Made by a program: the position numbers and the translations under genes
From: Deinococcus planocerae
Lineage (GTDB): Bacteria > Deinococcota > Deinococci > Deinococcales > Deinococcaceae
Reading direction: 5' to 3'
DNA: 7,225 nt
Assembly: GCF_002869765.1 (NCBI RefSeq)
Contig: NZ_PNOR01000073.1
Span: 1-7,225, forward strand
Shown: in pieces, positions 1-7,225 of the stretch
Layout: every line of letters begins with the position of its first letter
Position numbering within the stretch: the stretch's first letter is position 1
Notes under the pieces: generated by a model
Database searches by the model: none
Seen by the model: only the letters and a program-made list of their open reading frames with translations
Told to the model about the DNA's origin: nothing

Positions 1-69
1 GGTTGGAACGGCCAGGAACTCATCTGCCAGAATGCGGACGCGCTCCCCCAGAATCTGTGACGTAGACAC
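1..69 (-). CDS. Possible N-terminus of an unknown protein (partial, runs off the left edge)
   Basis: A leftward frame opens with GTG at 69-67 and stays open to the window edge. It reads [18 protein letters not shown] followed by LAVPT. The residues look like an amphipathic helix and the codons end mostly in G or C, which is why I list it. Only 23 residues are visible, so no family can be named. A GGGA precedes the GTG, but there is no convincing ribosome site at normal spacing. The frame is also open further upstream, so the start is uncertain. If real, it is divergent from the gene at 108, with the 69-92 hairpin covering its start codon. Confidence 0.3.
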   Translation of the reverse strand, partial: MSTSQILGERVRILADEFLAVPT

Positions 70-92
70 TCCCAGATTTTCTCGGCTGGGAG
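69..92. repeat. Inverted repeat (7-bp stem) between divergent reading frames
   Basis: CTCCCAG at 69-75 is matched by CTGGGAG at 86-92, with a 10-base spacer. It lies just ahead of the start at 108 and over the proposed leftward start at 69. It could be an operator for a dimeric regulator or an RNA hairpin. No T-run follows on either strand, so it does not look like an intrinsic terminator. A 7-bp stem can arise by chance. Confidence 0.3.
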
Positions 93-107
93 CGCTTCCC
101 CGTCGTT

Positions 108-545
108 ATGCAGGTGCAACTCCTGAGCAAAGCGCAGCATGGCTCCTGGAGCACGCTCATGATTGTTGGAGAAGAAGATGACCCTCGGCATAGCTACACC
201 CGCGCGCTGATACGCGCCCATATCCAGCAGAGCTTACGGGTCGCCTTGCACGGGTTTGAACGCTGGATTGCCGGTTCCACACCGGGCGTTCCGGCCATCA
301 GCCCGTACCTGCTCAGGTATTACGACGAGGGCTTCGATATGGAGCCTGGCACCCTGCAACGGTTGTTGCGAGACCGACCCGACGTGTTGTACTGGATCCA
401 GCCTTCGACCCAGGGGCACGACCTACCGCAGGTGGAGACACTTGTGCGGGCGGGCATCCGGGTCGTTCTGGATACCCGTGAATGGGAACCTAGCGCTTAC
501 CTTGGATACGCCGGATGGGCCGCTGATGTCACTATTCAGCGTTGA
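108..545 (+). CDS. Hypothetical protein, 145 aa
   Basis: I do not recognise this protein. The frame starts at ATG 108 and ends with TGA at 543-545. The product is soluble, without a signal peptide or membrane segment. Its N-terminal part is mixed and rich in charged residues. From about residue 50 the pattern (SPYLLRYYDEGF, LLRDRPDVLYWIQP, VRAGIRVVLDTREWEP) looks like alternating helices and short strands of a compact alpha/beta fold. The ribosome site is weak: GGGAG at 88-92 lies about 15 bases before the ATG, so the start could be wrong. Codons are less strictly G/C-ending than in the protease at 2028. The gene is followed by about 90 bp without an obvious terminator. Confidence 0.6.
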   Translation: MQVQLLSKAQHGSWSTLMIVGEEDDPRHSYTRALIRAHIQQSLRVALHGFERWIAGSTPGVPAISPYLLRYYDEGFDMEPGTLQRLLRDRPDVLYWIQPSTQGHDLPQVETLVRAGIRVVLDTREWEPSAYLGYAGWAADVTIQR

Positions 546-638
546 ACACGGTCCGGTGAGGGCACCCTGACATGAGGCTGCTACAGAAGCGACGTTGAAA
601 TTGCCTTCTTTGTTCTCGGCCAGGCCCCTGTTCCTGCT

Positions 639-1016
639 TTGAGCACCTTCGACCCTGACCGAGGGTTCCGGTATCTGCCCTCACGCCTGGCGGCGTGGGG
701 GGTGGGCATGGGCCAGCTCAAGCACAACCAGGATGTCCCGCACCACTACGCCGAGCGTGTCCGGACGTGTTACGGCCCTCACGCAGCCTACGTCAGCATC
801 ACCCTGCGCCGCCACACCGCCAGCCTGCGGGTCACCGACGAAGCTGGTGAACCGATTGAGCCGCGTGACGACGCTTCTTTCGAGGACCTGTTGGTCCTGC
901 TCGACGACGCCCTGGCTTGGGGGGGTCCGGGACACTTCACCCTGGTAGGCCGTCCGACGCCCGCCCCCCTGTCCCCGTCCCCACCCGAGGGCAGCCACCT
1001 CCTCCTGCCCTGGTGA
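639..1016 (+). CDS. Hypothetical protein, about 125 aa, start uncertain
   Basis: Unrecognised soluble protein. From about 655 the codons end strongly in G or C, which supports coding. The first start in the frame is TTG at 639. The frame is open back to a TGA at 573-575, but no ATG, GTG or TTG lies in that stretch, and its codons are less biased. No Shine-Dalgarno site precedes 639. The true start may be an internal GTG or ATG (for example the ATG of MGQLKHNQDV), or the gene may have lost its 5' end. The middle (AAYVSITLRRHTASLRVTDEAG) looks like two beta strands, followed by a helix (FEDLLVLLDDALAW). The C-terminus is proline-rich. It ends 3 bp before the stop of the convergent gene at 1020. 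Confidence 0.5.
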   Translation: MSTFDPDRGFRYLPSRLAAWGVGMGQLKHNQDVPHHYAERVRTCYGPHAAYVSITLRRHTASLRVTDEAGEPIEPRDDASFEDLLVLLDDALAWGGPGHFTLVGRPTPAPLSPSPPEGSHLLLPW

Positions 1017-1019
1017 GGC

Positions 1020-1505
1020 TCACAGCAGGTCGCGGGCGGGGACCTTCCCGTGGTGCCGCCACAACACCTGCACCTGGAACAGCAGGAGCGTGACGATGAC
1101 CCGGCCCGGCGCGAAGAGGAGGGGGGCGTCCAGTGTCGGACGGGGCCGGACGAGCAACGTGAGCGGGCCAAGCACCAGCGCCCGGCGGTGCCGCCAGCGG
1201 AGCCGCACTTCCCGCCCGAACACCCGCCACCGCGTCGGGCCTTCCACATCCGAGAGCCAGAGAATCACGTGCGGGACCGACTTCCGGACCATCACCCGCT
1301 GCCGGTCCAACCAGAGCATAATCAGCACCAGTGGCCACAGGAAGACGGAGGTCAGCACCAGCAGGAGGAGGCGCTTGTTCTCGCGCCAGTCGATGCGGGC
1401 CCGGTGGAAGCTCGCCGCCAGGATCGCGGCGACCAGCCCTCCTGCCAGCAAGTACCACGACGACCCGTCCACGCCGACAGCGTGGCGCCAGGCCAAGACG
1501 GCCAA
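1020..1505 (-). CDS. Small membrane protein of unknown function
   Basis: Leftward frame of up to 161 residues with two clear hydrophobic segments. One is at about residues 17-33 (WYLLAGGLVAAILAASF) and the other at about 45-65 (LLLLVLTSVFLWPLVLIMLWL). Between them is a charged loop (HRARIDWRENKR), and a very Arg-rich C-terminal half follows. By the positive-inside rule the long C-terminal part probably lies in the cytoplasm, for example against lipid or nucleic acid. The first start is TTG at 1505; a GTG giving VDGSSWYLL would put the first membrane segment closer to the N-terminus and is equally plausible. A TAA lies in frame just upstream (1520-1518). It follows the helix-turn-helix gene at 1555-1869 by about 50 bp on the same strand, so the two may be co-transcribed. 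I recognise no family. Confidence 0.55.
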   Translation of the reverse strand: MAVLAWRHAVGVDGSSWYLLAGGLVAAILAASFHRARIDWRENKRLLLLVLTSVFLWPLVLIMLWLDRQRVMVRKSVPHVILWLSDVEGPTRWRVFGREVRLRWRHRRALVLGPLTLLVRPRPTLDAPLLFAPGRVIVTLLLFQVQVLWRHHGKVPARDLL

Positions 1506-1554
1506 ACGGGTTACGCCTTACAATCTCAGCGTTCAACCTGACCTGCGGGCAAGA

Positions 1555-1869
1555 TCAGCGAGGAGATGTCGATCTCGACCGACGACTGGCACGTGGGACG
1601 CCCGTACCACCACATTGACATCCATGCCGAGCCGTCGGCGTCTGCGTCAGTTCGTACAACTGGGCGGCCCGGCCCTGGAAGCGTGCGTGCGCCGTCAGCT
1701 GTTGCAGGGCCTTGAGCCCGAGCTGCCGCACCCGCTCGCGGGGGATGTTCCACCGCCCCGCCGTGACCTCCAGGGGCTCACGGTGGGCATGGAACGCCGT
1801 CAAGGCTTCCCACCCTCGTGGGTCGCTCACCCCCGCCACGGCCGCAGCTTCGATAGGGGAGAGGCCCAT
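1555..1869 (-). CDS. Small protein with sigma-70 region-4-like helix-turn-helix; 3' end possibly frameshifted
   Basis: ATG at 1869 is preceded by a good ribosome site (GGGGGAGG, complement of 1879-1886, 9 bases upstream). Residues about 31-61 (EPLEVTAGRWNIPRERVRQL, then GLKALQQLTAHAR) match the pattern of sigma-factor region 4, whose hallmark is a small helix followed by S/PRERVRQIExKAL. This region normally contacts the -35 element, so DNA binding is likely; there is no region 2, so it is not a complete sigma factor. After about residue 83 the frame loses its G/C-ending codons and becomes Cys/Arg/Ser-rich. At the same point another leftward frame, starting near 1621 and ending at 1526, gains strong G/C-ending codons (MSMWWYGRPTCQSSVEIDIS...). 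The original protein may therefore have continued in that frame to 1526. It diverges from the protease at 2028. Confidence 0.55.
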   Translation of the reverse strand: MGLSPIEAAAVAGVSDPRGWEALTAFHAHREPLEVTAGRWNIPRERVRQLGLKALQQLTAHARFQGRAAQLYELTQTPTARHGCQCGGTGVPRASRRSRSTSPR

Positions 1870-2027
1870 TGGGGAAGACCTCCCCCTGGGGCAACTCGTC
1901 GGTCCGTCGCCCGTCCAGGACCTCGACCCAGGCCTGCGGCAGGCGGGCAGCCGCCAGACGGCCTCCGTGTGTTGAGCCGTGGACTTCGTGCTCCCTCAAC
2001 GTGTGCTCCTGGGTGCCACACTACCCC
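1870..2027. other. Divergent intergenic region
   Basis: These 158 bp separate the leftward helix-turn-helix gene from the rightward protease gene and should hold both promoters. Apart from the ribosome site of the leftward gene (1879-1886) I see no clear -35/-10 pair, no strong inverted repeat and no terminator. A rightward frame is open across the whole stretch in phase with the protease, but its residues (Arg/Ala/Pro-rich) look like untranslated GC-rich sequence. Confidence 0.4.
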
Positions 2028-2912
2028 GTGCCCGTCACCATCGAGAACCTGACGCCGGACTTCCTGGCCTTCTGGCAACAAGCGCAGGGACGCCCCTTGC
2101 CCGAGCAGGAACAGTTGTGGCACGAGCTGTACCAGGCTCGGCACCCGGACGTGTTCGAGGTCTACCAGGACTACGGCGGCCGTCTGGACCGTGACGACCG
2201 GCTGGCCGCCGCCCTCGTCTGCTTCCCCGCCCATCTCTCCACGCTCGAACCTCTGATTCACCAGGCCCCTGAACTGGTCACCCGGACCGCCGAGGCCACC
2301 CGGCAGGTGTTCGGCGCCGCTCCTGCCGAGCTGCCCTTCGTCCTGATGGTCGGATTCTTCCAGTCCAATGGTTGGGCGGACCTCCTGCACGGTCGGCAGA
2401 CCGCCTTCTTCGCCCTGGAGCAGTTCACCACCCCGCAGGCCCTGGAGATCACGGTGGCCCACGAGACCGCTCACGTCCTGCACCTGGGGGAGGACCCCGC
2501 GCGGTGGCACGAGCACGACGTCGGCGAGAAGCTGTTCAAGGAAGGGCTCGCCATCTGTGCCTCGGAGCAGGTGGTGCCGGGCCTGACCGCCGGGGAGTAC
2601 CTGTGGTTCGGGCCGGGCTTTGAGGACTGGGTGGCGCGCTGCATGGAACGCTGGGCAGAGTTGCGCGAGGAGCTGCTGCGTGGCCTCGACCAGCAGGACG
2701 AGGCCACGGCTGACCGCCACTTCACCTACTTTCCTGATCAGTTAGGCGAGCAGGGCGAGCGGCCGACCCGGGCGGGCTACTTCGTCGGGTATCAGGTGGT
2801 CTCGCACCTCACCCGGCGGCACAGCCTGGGGGAGTTGGCGAACTGGTCACCGACCGAGGCGAAGGAGGCAGTCCGACAAGTGCTGACAACACTGCCCACA
2901 CTGAACCGCTGA
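2028..2912 (+). CDS. Predicted cytosolic zinc metalloprotease (HExxH, DUF2268-like)
   Basis: With GTG 2028 as start, the product is 294 residues and begins MPVTIENLTPDFLAFWQ. The zinc motif HETAH is at residues 145-149 within ITVAHETAHVLHLG. A second motif, KEGLAICASE, follows at 171-180. Its Glu172 (EGLA) is the expected third zinc ligand of a gluzincin, about 23 residues after the second His. This arrangement resembles predicted Zn-dependent proteases of the DUF2268 type, though I cannot confirm the family. No signal peptide or membrane segment is visible, so action in the cytoplasm is expected. The C-terminal GYFVGYQVVSHL followed by SLGELANWSP resembles the helical end of such proteases. 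The start is uncertain: GTG codons at 2001 and 2013 are in the same frame, and none has a clear ribosome site. Its divergent neighbour encodes a small DNA-binding protein, a possible substrate or regulator. It ends 18 bp from the end of the convergent regulator pseudogene. Confidence 0.7.
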   Translation: MPVTIENLTPDFLAFWQQAQGRPLPEQEQLWHELYQARHPDVFEVYQDYGGRLDRDDRLAAALVCFPAHLSTLEPLIHQAPELVTRTAEATRQVFGAAPAELPFVLMVGFFQSNGWADLLHGRQTAFFALEQFTTPQALEITVAHETAHVLHLGEDPARWHEHDVGEKLFKEGLAICASEQVVPGLTAGEYLWFGPGFEDWVARCMERWAELREELLRGLDQQDEATADRHFTYFPDQLGEQGERPTRAGYFVGYQVVSHLTRRHSLGELANWSPTEAKEAVRQVLTTLPTLNR

Positions 2913-2930
2913 CGACGGGTCCACCCCGCC

Positions 2931-4516
2931 TCAATTCAACTGTTGCTCCTGAAGCTGCTGGGCCAGCCGCTCCAGCAGCGGCGGGACGTGCCCGACTTCC
3001 CGGACAAAGAGCGTGCGGCTCTCCCAGCACGCCGTCCGCGCCGCGCTGATCCCGCCGACGTGGGCGGTGGCCCGGATCAGGAAATCGTGCAGGCCCTCGT
3101 CGAGGGGATCGACCTCGATCAGCCGTTGGGCGAGCTTGACGCACTTGGCGTAGTCGCCCTGGCTGTACCAGGTGTCCATCGTCTCCAGCCCCACCCGGAC
3201 GATCCAGCGGCTCATGCGCTCACGCTCCGTCTCCACCCATTCGCTCTCCGAACCCTGTAGAAAATCCTTGACATTGAACTTGGCGGTGAGCATGACATCT
3301 GGCTCCATATTCAGCAAGGCATCCCGCACCTGTTGCAAGTCCCACGTCAGGTGGGTCCCCTCACACTGCACCCGGTACACCTGCCCGGCAGGGTCGTAGG
3401 GGACGGAGAGCCTGGGCACCAGGCGCTTGAGTTCCAACCGCACCTGGTGGATGTAGTTCTTCGCCCGGACGGGAAGGACGTCCGCGAAGACCTCCGTTTG
3501 CAACGTTAAAAGCGTACTCTCGCCGTGCTGGAGCAGGTAAGCAAGGACCTCGACTGACTTCCTCATCTGGAGCCGCACCCGCTGGCCGTTCACGAGGATC
3601 GCCGGGGGACCCAGGGTCACCAGCGTCACCTCGGCGACCTGCACCGTTTGCTCTGAAGGAGCGCACAGGACCCGCTCGTACTCGTGCTTACCGAGCGCGT
3701 CGAGCAGATGGCGGACCTGTGGCAGGGCGCGCAGTTCGAGGCCCAGGTGCTGCTGACCTCCCAACCCGACGTGGGCGTCCGCCGCTTCACGTAAAGCTTG
3801 CCGGGCGGCTTCGGGAGAGCCGAGGCGACTGTGGGCTTCTGCCAGATGCAGGAGGACCCACACCTCCTCACGGGCACAACCGCTGCTCTGGAAATACTTC
3901 AGGGCCGTCCTCAGCCGTTTCAACCCGGCGGCGTCCGCCCGGTGAATCAGCGCCGACCCGGGCGCCAGTCGAGGTACGCCTGGGCCCGGGGCGTCTTCAC
4001 CAGGGCCTTCGCCCTCGCCAGACTGCCACGCTCCGTCGCCTCGTCGCCCGCGGCCATGGCGAGCACGGACAGCCCCAGTTGGGCACATCGCTCGGTCTCA
4101 GGTTGTTGCTGCTCGCGGGCGAGGTGGACGGCCCACCCAAACGCTTCGCGGGCCTTATCCCCCTGGCCCCGGGCCCGGAATCACATGCCCCAGAAGTAGG
4201 GGAGGGGAGAAGGGCCGAGGTCAGCGGGGACACCGTGGCGTGCCGCTGCGCCGCGTTCAGATGCCCCTGGGCGTCCTCATACTTTCCGAGATACGTGGCA
4301 CTACTGGTGGCCTGCGCCTGGCGCAAGTAGACCTGTCGGGTGGTGTGGGCGTGTCCTTCGGCAAAGTGGAGGTAGGCCTCCGCCTTCACGTCGCTGTCCT
4401 GGTGGGCAGCCACCAGCACGATGGCGTGGGCCACCACCAACTGGCCGGCTGGGTCAGCACCCACCGCGTCCCCCAACGCCTCATCGGGGCCCTGGTACCG
4501 AAAACATCTGGGATTA
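2931..4516 (-). pseudogene. TPR/BTAD (SARP-like) transcriptional regulator, decayed
   Basis: Leftward remains of a regulator with N-terminal TPR-like helices, a winged-helix DNA-binding domain (LVTLGPPAILVNGQRVRL onward) and a C-terminal BTAD domain (MSRWIVRVGLETMDTWYSQG onward, with the TPR-like YAKCVKLAQRLIEVDPLDEG). Such proteins normally activate specialised genes. The longest intact frame (from about 3965 down to 2931) holds the last TPR helices, the winged helix and BTAD. The earlier TPR part continues in two other frames. From about 3965 to 4198 it reads GDKAREAFGWAVHLAREQ and later GSLARAKALVKTPRAQAY, with an in-frame TGA at 4183-4181. From about 4200 to 4515 it reads YEDAQGHLNAAQRHAT and, upstream, AEAYLHFAEGHAHTTRQVYL. 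The reading frame therefore shifts twice and has a stop. The N-terminus ends abruptly at the MITE-like element. An ATG-less frame up to 4088 exists but its first ~40 residues are a shifted reading. Frameshifts near G/C runs could include sequencing errors, but the TGA and the missing 5' end argue for a real pseudogene. Confidence 0.8.
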
Positions 4517-4627
4517 GACCTCCTGCAAAAGTGGGTTCTCGGGCCGCTCTGCCTCTCCACTTTCGCTGCTTGCAAGGAGGAATCCGGGCACGGGTTCGAG
4601 AGGCGGAGAGACTTTTTGCAGGAGGTC
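4517..4627. mobile_element. MITE-like miniature element, 111 bp, with TA target duplication
   Basis: The ends are perfect inverted repeats: GACCTCCTGCAAAA at 4517-4530 and TTTTGCAGGAGGTC at 4614-4627. TA flanks both sides (4515-4516 and 4628-4629), as expected of a target duplication from an IS630/Tc1-like or some IS5-group transposases. A second, imperfect inner stem pairs CTCTGCCTCTC (4547-4557) with GAGAGGCGGAG (4598-4608), so the element can fold into a long hairpin. It also carries a degenerate internal copy of the end (TTGCAAGGAGG, 4570-4580). It is far too short to encode a transposase and would be moved by one acting in trans. It lies at the truncated 5' end of the regulator pseudogene and just before the synthetase-like gene. 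The parent element cannot be named from this window. Confidence 0.75.
4621..4625 (+). promoter_or_regulatory. Shine-Dalgarno-like GGAGG inside the right end of the miniature element
   Basis: The right terminal repeat contains AGGAGGT, a near-perfect complement of the 16S rRNA 3' end. The ATG at 4641 lies 15 bases after GGAGG, longer than optimal but the only candidate site ahead of this gene. The element may thus supply the translation signal of the synthetase-like gene. Confidence 0.4.
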
Positions 4628-4640
4628 TATCAGAGTCGGT

Positions 4641-5861
4641 ATGCTGAGACTCGCTATGCGCCAACTTCCCGAATTAAGACAACAATTTATTCAGGCCAAC
4701 AATCTTCTTGGCGCAGAGACTCTTTCGGAGCGGCCTCTCGTCGGTGCGGGTGGCGACACTTATTTTACCGTCTCGACCGCTGCTGTCCATATTGACCTCT
4801 TCGATCAAATCGGCCATATCGGATGTCGTAGCTTCGCCGGTGTGCAACGGACGTTCAGTATGGATAAATATCAGGGCGCAGGGAAGTATCCACTTGCAAA
4901 TCCGCTAGAGCTAATGGCTTCGACATTTTTATTTAACGAAAGATATGCAGCAGATTGTCTTGCCCCTACACTTAGAACCGCTTTGGATGTTTTTAGAATG
5001 GACATTCGAGACATTTGGTTTCGGGTGAGCGGGCGCAACGGTATTCCAAGTGTACTTCAGTTGGCAGGGGTGGCCCAAGATCATGTCGTCATTTCGGATC
5101 GTCTGAAGCCGCTCAGTCTCGGAAGCAGCCGCCCAGGCGGAGAGTATATTTTCCTGTACGCACGATATCGGCACGGACTCGTATCGTTAGGTGCCTTCGG
5201 CCTCATTGAATATGAGCAGCGCTTTTCTATGGATAGCGCGTTATTTTTGGATCGAGTTCAATTCATTAATGAGGCGGCATCTTCTCCATTTGAGTCAACA
5301 CTTTTTCTCAACACCATGCCAGCCGTACGGCTTGTGCTCGGGGCATCCTTCAAAGATGAACAATTAAGATTGTGGGCCGTGAGCATCCGGTGTTTGGTGG
5401 CATTAATCGGTGACGGCGGTCAAATCGGCCACCGTGGATCTGGCCATGTCATCAAGAACATGGTCCGTTCCATCGCTTATACGCTTGCAGGGGCAGCACT
5501 TCCTCCGCACCAAGTAGAACACTTGACCCGTGCCGCTGTACAGGATCTCCTCCTGCTCGGAATGGACCTCACGACTCATACGGGCAGGATTTGTGAACAA
5601 CTCTCCGAATGGATTGCGACTTACAGCATCAGAATTCGTCGCGAGCTGCAGCAATCAATGCATCGTATTCTTTTACCCCATCTCTCGCCGGAGGAAGAGC
5701 AGACCTTGCTGAGCGAGCGTGGTTTACGGATCGATTGGATTCGGGGGCTGCGAGAACAGGCGGGTTTGCCTGTTCATCATGCGGACCACTCATCATCCCT
5801 GCGAAATGCCGCTTATCCATTCGAGGCCGAGCCGCCCGTTCCGGTCGACATCCTGCGGTAA
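4641..5861 (+). CDS. Alanyl-tRNA synthetase core paralogue without editing domain
   Basis: The 406-residue product aligns by eye along the N-terminal part of AlaRS. Residues 41-54 (YFTVSTAAVHIDLF) match the motif 1 region (LFTNAGMNQFKDVF). Residues 66-108 (AGVQRTFSMD to ERYAADCLA) match the QRCVRAGG...FFEMLGNFSFGDYF block, and 121-130 match the following ERLWVTVYE strand. Residues 178-203 resemble EIWNIVFMQFNR, and 230-244 (LFLNTMPAVRLVLGA) the motif 3 segment TGMGLERIAAVL. Residues 248-290 (RLWAVSIRCLVALIGDGG, then GHVIKNMVRSIAYTLAGA) match the tRNA-recognition helices RVIADHIR..FLIADGV...GYVLRRIIRRAVRHG. The end (residues 370-388) resembles the AlaRS segment FRLYDTYGFPVDL. AlaRS is about 870 residues; the editing and C-Ala domains are absent. 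The motif 2 Arg-His and the motif 3 GMGLER are not kept, only the motif 3 Arg, so ordinary tRNA charging is doubtful. It is more AT-rich than the sequence to the left. It may activate an amino acid or hold a tRNA for a biosynthetic step (inference). Confidence 0.75.
   Translation: MLRLAMRQLPELRQQFIQANNLLGAETLSERPLVGAGGDTYFTVSTAAVHIDLFDQIGHIGCRSFAGVQRTFSMDKYQGAGKYPLANPLELMASTFLFNERYAADCLAPTLRTALDVFRMDIRDIWFRVSGRNGIPSVLQLAGVAQDHVVISDRLKPLSLGSSRPGGEYIFLYARYRHGLVSLGAFGLIEYEQRFSMDSALFLDRVQFINEAASSPFESTLFLNTMPAVRLVLGASFKDEQLRLWAVSIRCLVALIGDGGQIGHRGSGHVIKNMVRSIAYTLAGAALPPHQVEHLTRAAVQDLLLLGMDLTTHTGRICEQLSEWIATYSIRIRRELQQSMHRILLPHLSPEEEQTLLSERGLRIDWIRGLREQAGLPVHHADHSSSLRNAAYPFEAEPPVPVDILR
5754..5775. 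repeat. Perfect 8-bp inverted repeat inside the synthetase-like gene
   Basis: GAACAGGC (5754-5761) and GCCTGTTC (5768-5775) flank the loop GGGTTT. It lies in the codons for REQAGLPVH near the 3' end, about 85 bp before the stop. There is no T-run after it on the coding strand, so it is not a standard terminator; it may weakly affect the mRNA 3' part or be chance. Confidence 0.4.
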
Positions 5862-5865
5862 CGCT

Positions 5866-7087
<1,222 letters not shown>

Positions 7088-7099
7088 CCAGGCTTCAAC

Positions 7100-7225
7100 T
7101 CAGGAGTTGCACCTCGCATAGCGCAGTGAATAGCCGTGCTGGCGGAGAAATTCCGAGTTTCTGCTGAACGTCAGGAGCAGGCGGTTCAAATGAACGTCTG
7201 GCATGACCGTCATCAGTGCCAGAGC
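7100..7225 (-). CDS. 3' end of an unknown leftward frame, possibly the broken 5' part of the ATP-grasp gene
   Basis: The frame runs from the window edge to TGA at 7102-7100 and is in the same phase as the ATP-grasp part. It reads ALALMTVMPDVHLNRLLLTF and then SRNSEFLRQHGYSLRYARC-NS. It looks like coding sequence (amphipathic, mixed) but not like the lobe that normally precedes GEEFSVE. Either it is the N-terminal domain joined to the C-terminal lobe by a deletion plus a stop, or it is the end of a separate gene. Another leftward frame is also open here, so coding is unproven. Confidence 0.3.
   Translation of the reverse strand, partial: ALALMTVMPDVHLNRLLLTFSRNSEFLRQHGYSLRYARCNS

Noticed and set aside
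937..1536. Leftward frame of 199 codons overlapping the membrane protein
   Set aside because: Gly/Ala/Pro/Arg-rich product typical of an off-frame reading; the 1020-1505 frame has clear membrane segments instead.
1090..2052. Long rightward open frame of 320 codons
   Set aside because: Its product is Arg/Ser/Pro-rich and low in complexity, and it lies antisense to the membrane protein and helix-turn-helix genes, so it is an open shadow frame in GC-rich DNA.
1827..2720. Long leftward open frame of 297 codons
   Set aside because: It is antisense to the protease, whose HETAH and EGLA motifs show the true strand; the leftward product has no recognisable features.
2913..2930. Terminator between the protease gene and the regulator pseudogene
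   Set aside because: The 18-bp gap contains no stem followed by a T-run on either strand.
4517..4627. Intrinsic terminator or small RNA gene in the paired region
   Set aside because: The perfect ends flanked by TA on both sides and the length fit a transposable miniature element better; there is no T-run after the second arm or promoter in front.

Overview
The left part of the window (about 1-4515) is GC-rich, with strongly G/C-ending codons in most reading frames. It includes a TPR-plus-BTAD (SARP-like) regulator of a type I associate with Deinococcus. A Deinococcus or close relative is therefore the most likely source, but this is a judgement from composition and protein style, not a database match. 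No rRNA, tRNA, CRISPR array or replication origin was seen.

Layout. Positions 1-69 may hold the start of a leftward gene, divergent from a hypothetical gene at 108-545. A second hypothetical gene (639-1016) ends 3 bp short of a leftward gene for a small membrane protein (1020-1505). Upstream of that, also leftward, is a small protein with a sigma-70 region-4-like helix-turn-helix (1555-1869). It diverges from a cytosolic HExxH metalloprotease of gluzincin type (2028-2912). Converging on the protease is a decayed TPR/BTAD regulator (2931-4516) with two frameshifts, an in-frame stop and a lost N-terminus.

A 111-bp MITE-like element (4517-4627) sits exactly at the broken end of that regulator. 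It has 14-bp perfect terminal inverted repeats and TA on both sides. Beyond it the base composition becomes visibly more AT-rich.

The right part (4641-7225) is the most unusual. It holds a 406-residue stand-alone paralogue of the alanyl-tRNA synthetase core without editing or C-Ala domains and with altered catalytic motifs. A Nudix hydrolase converges on it, and the Nudix gene overlaps the end of an ATP-grasp ligase gene that lacks its N-terminal half in frame. A class II synthetase relative, an ATP-grasp ligase and a Nudix hydrolase together suggest part of a small-molecule or peptide-forming pathway acquired by transfer. The ATP-grasp gene has an in-frame TGA just upstream of its preserved domain, so the module may be decaying, or its N-terminal part may lie differently beyond the window.
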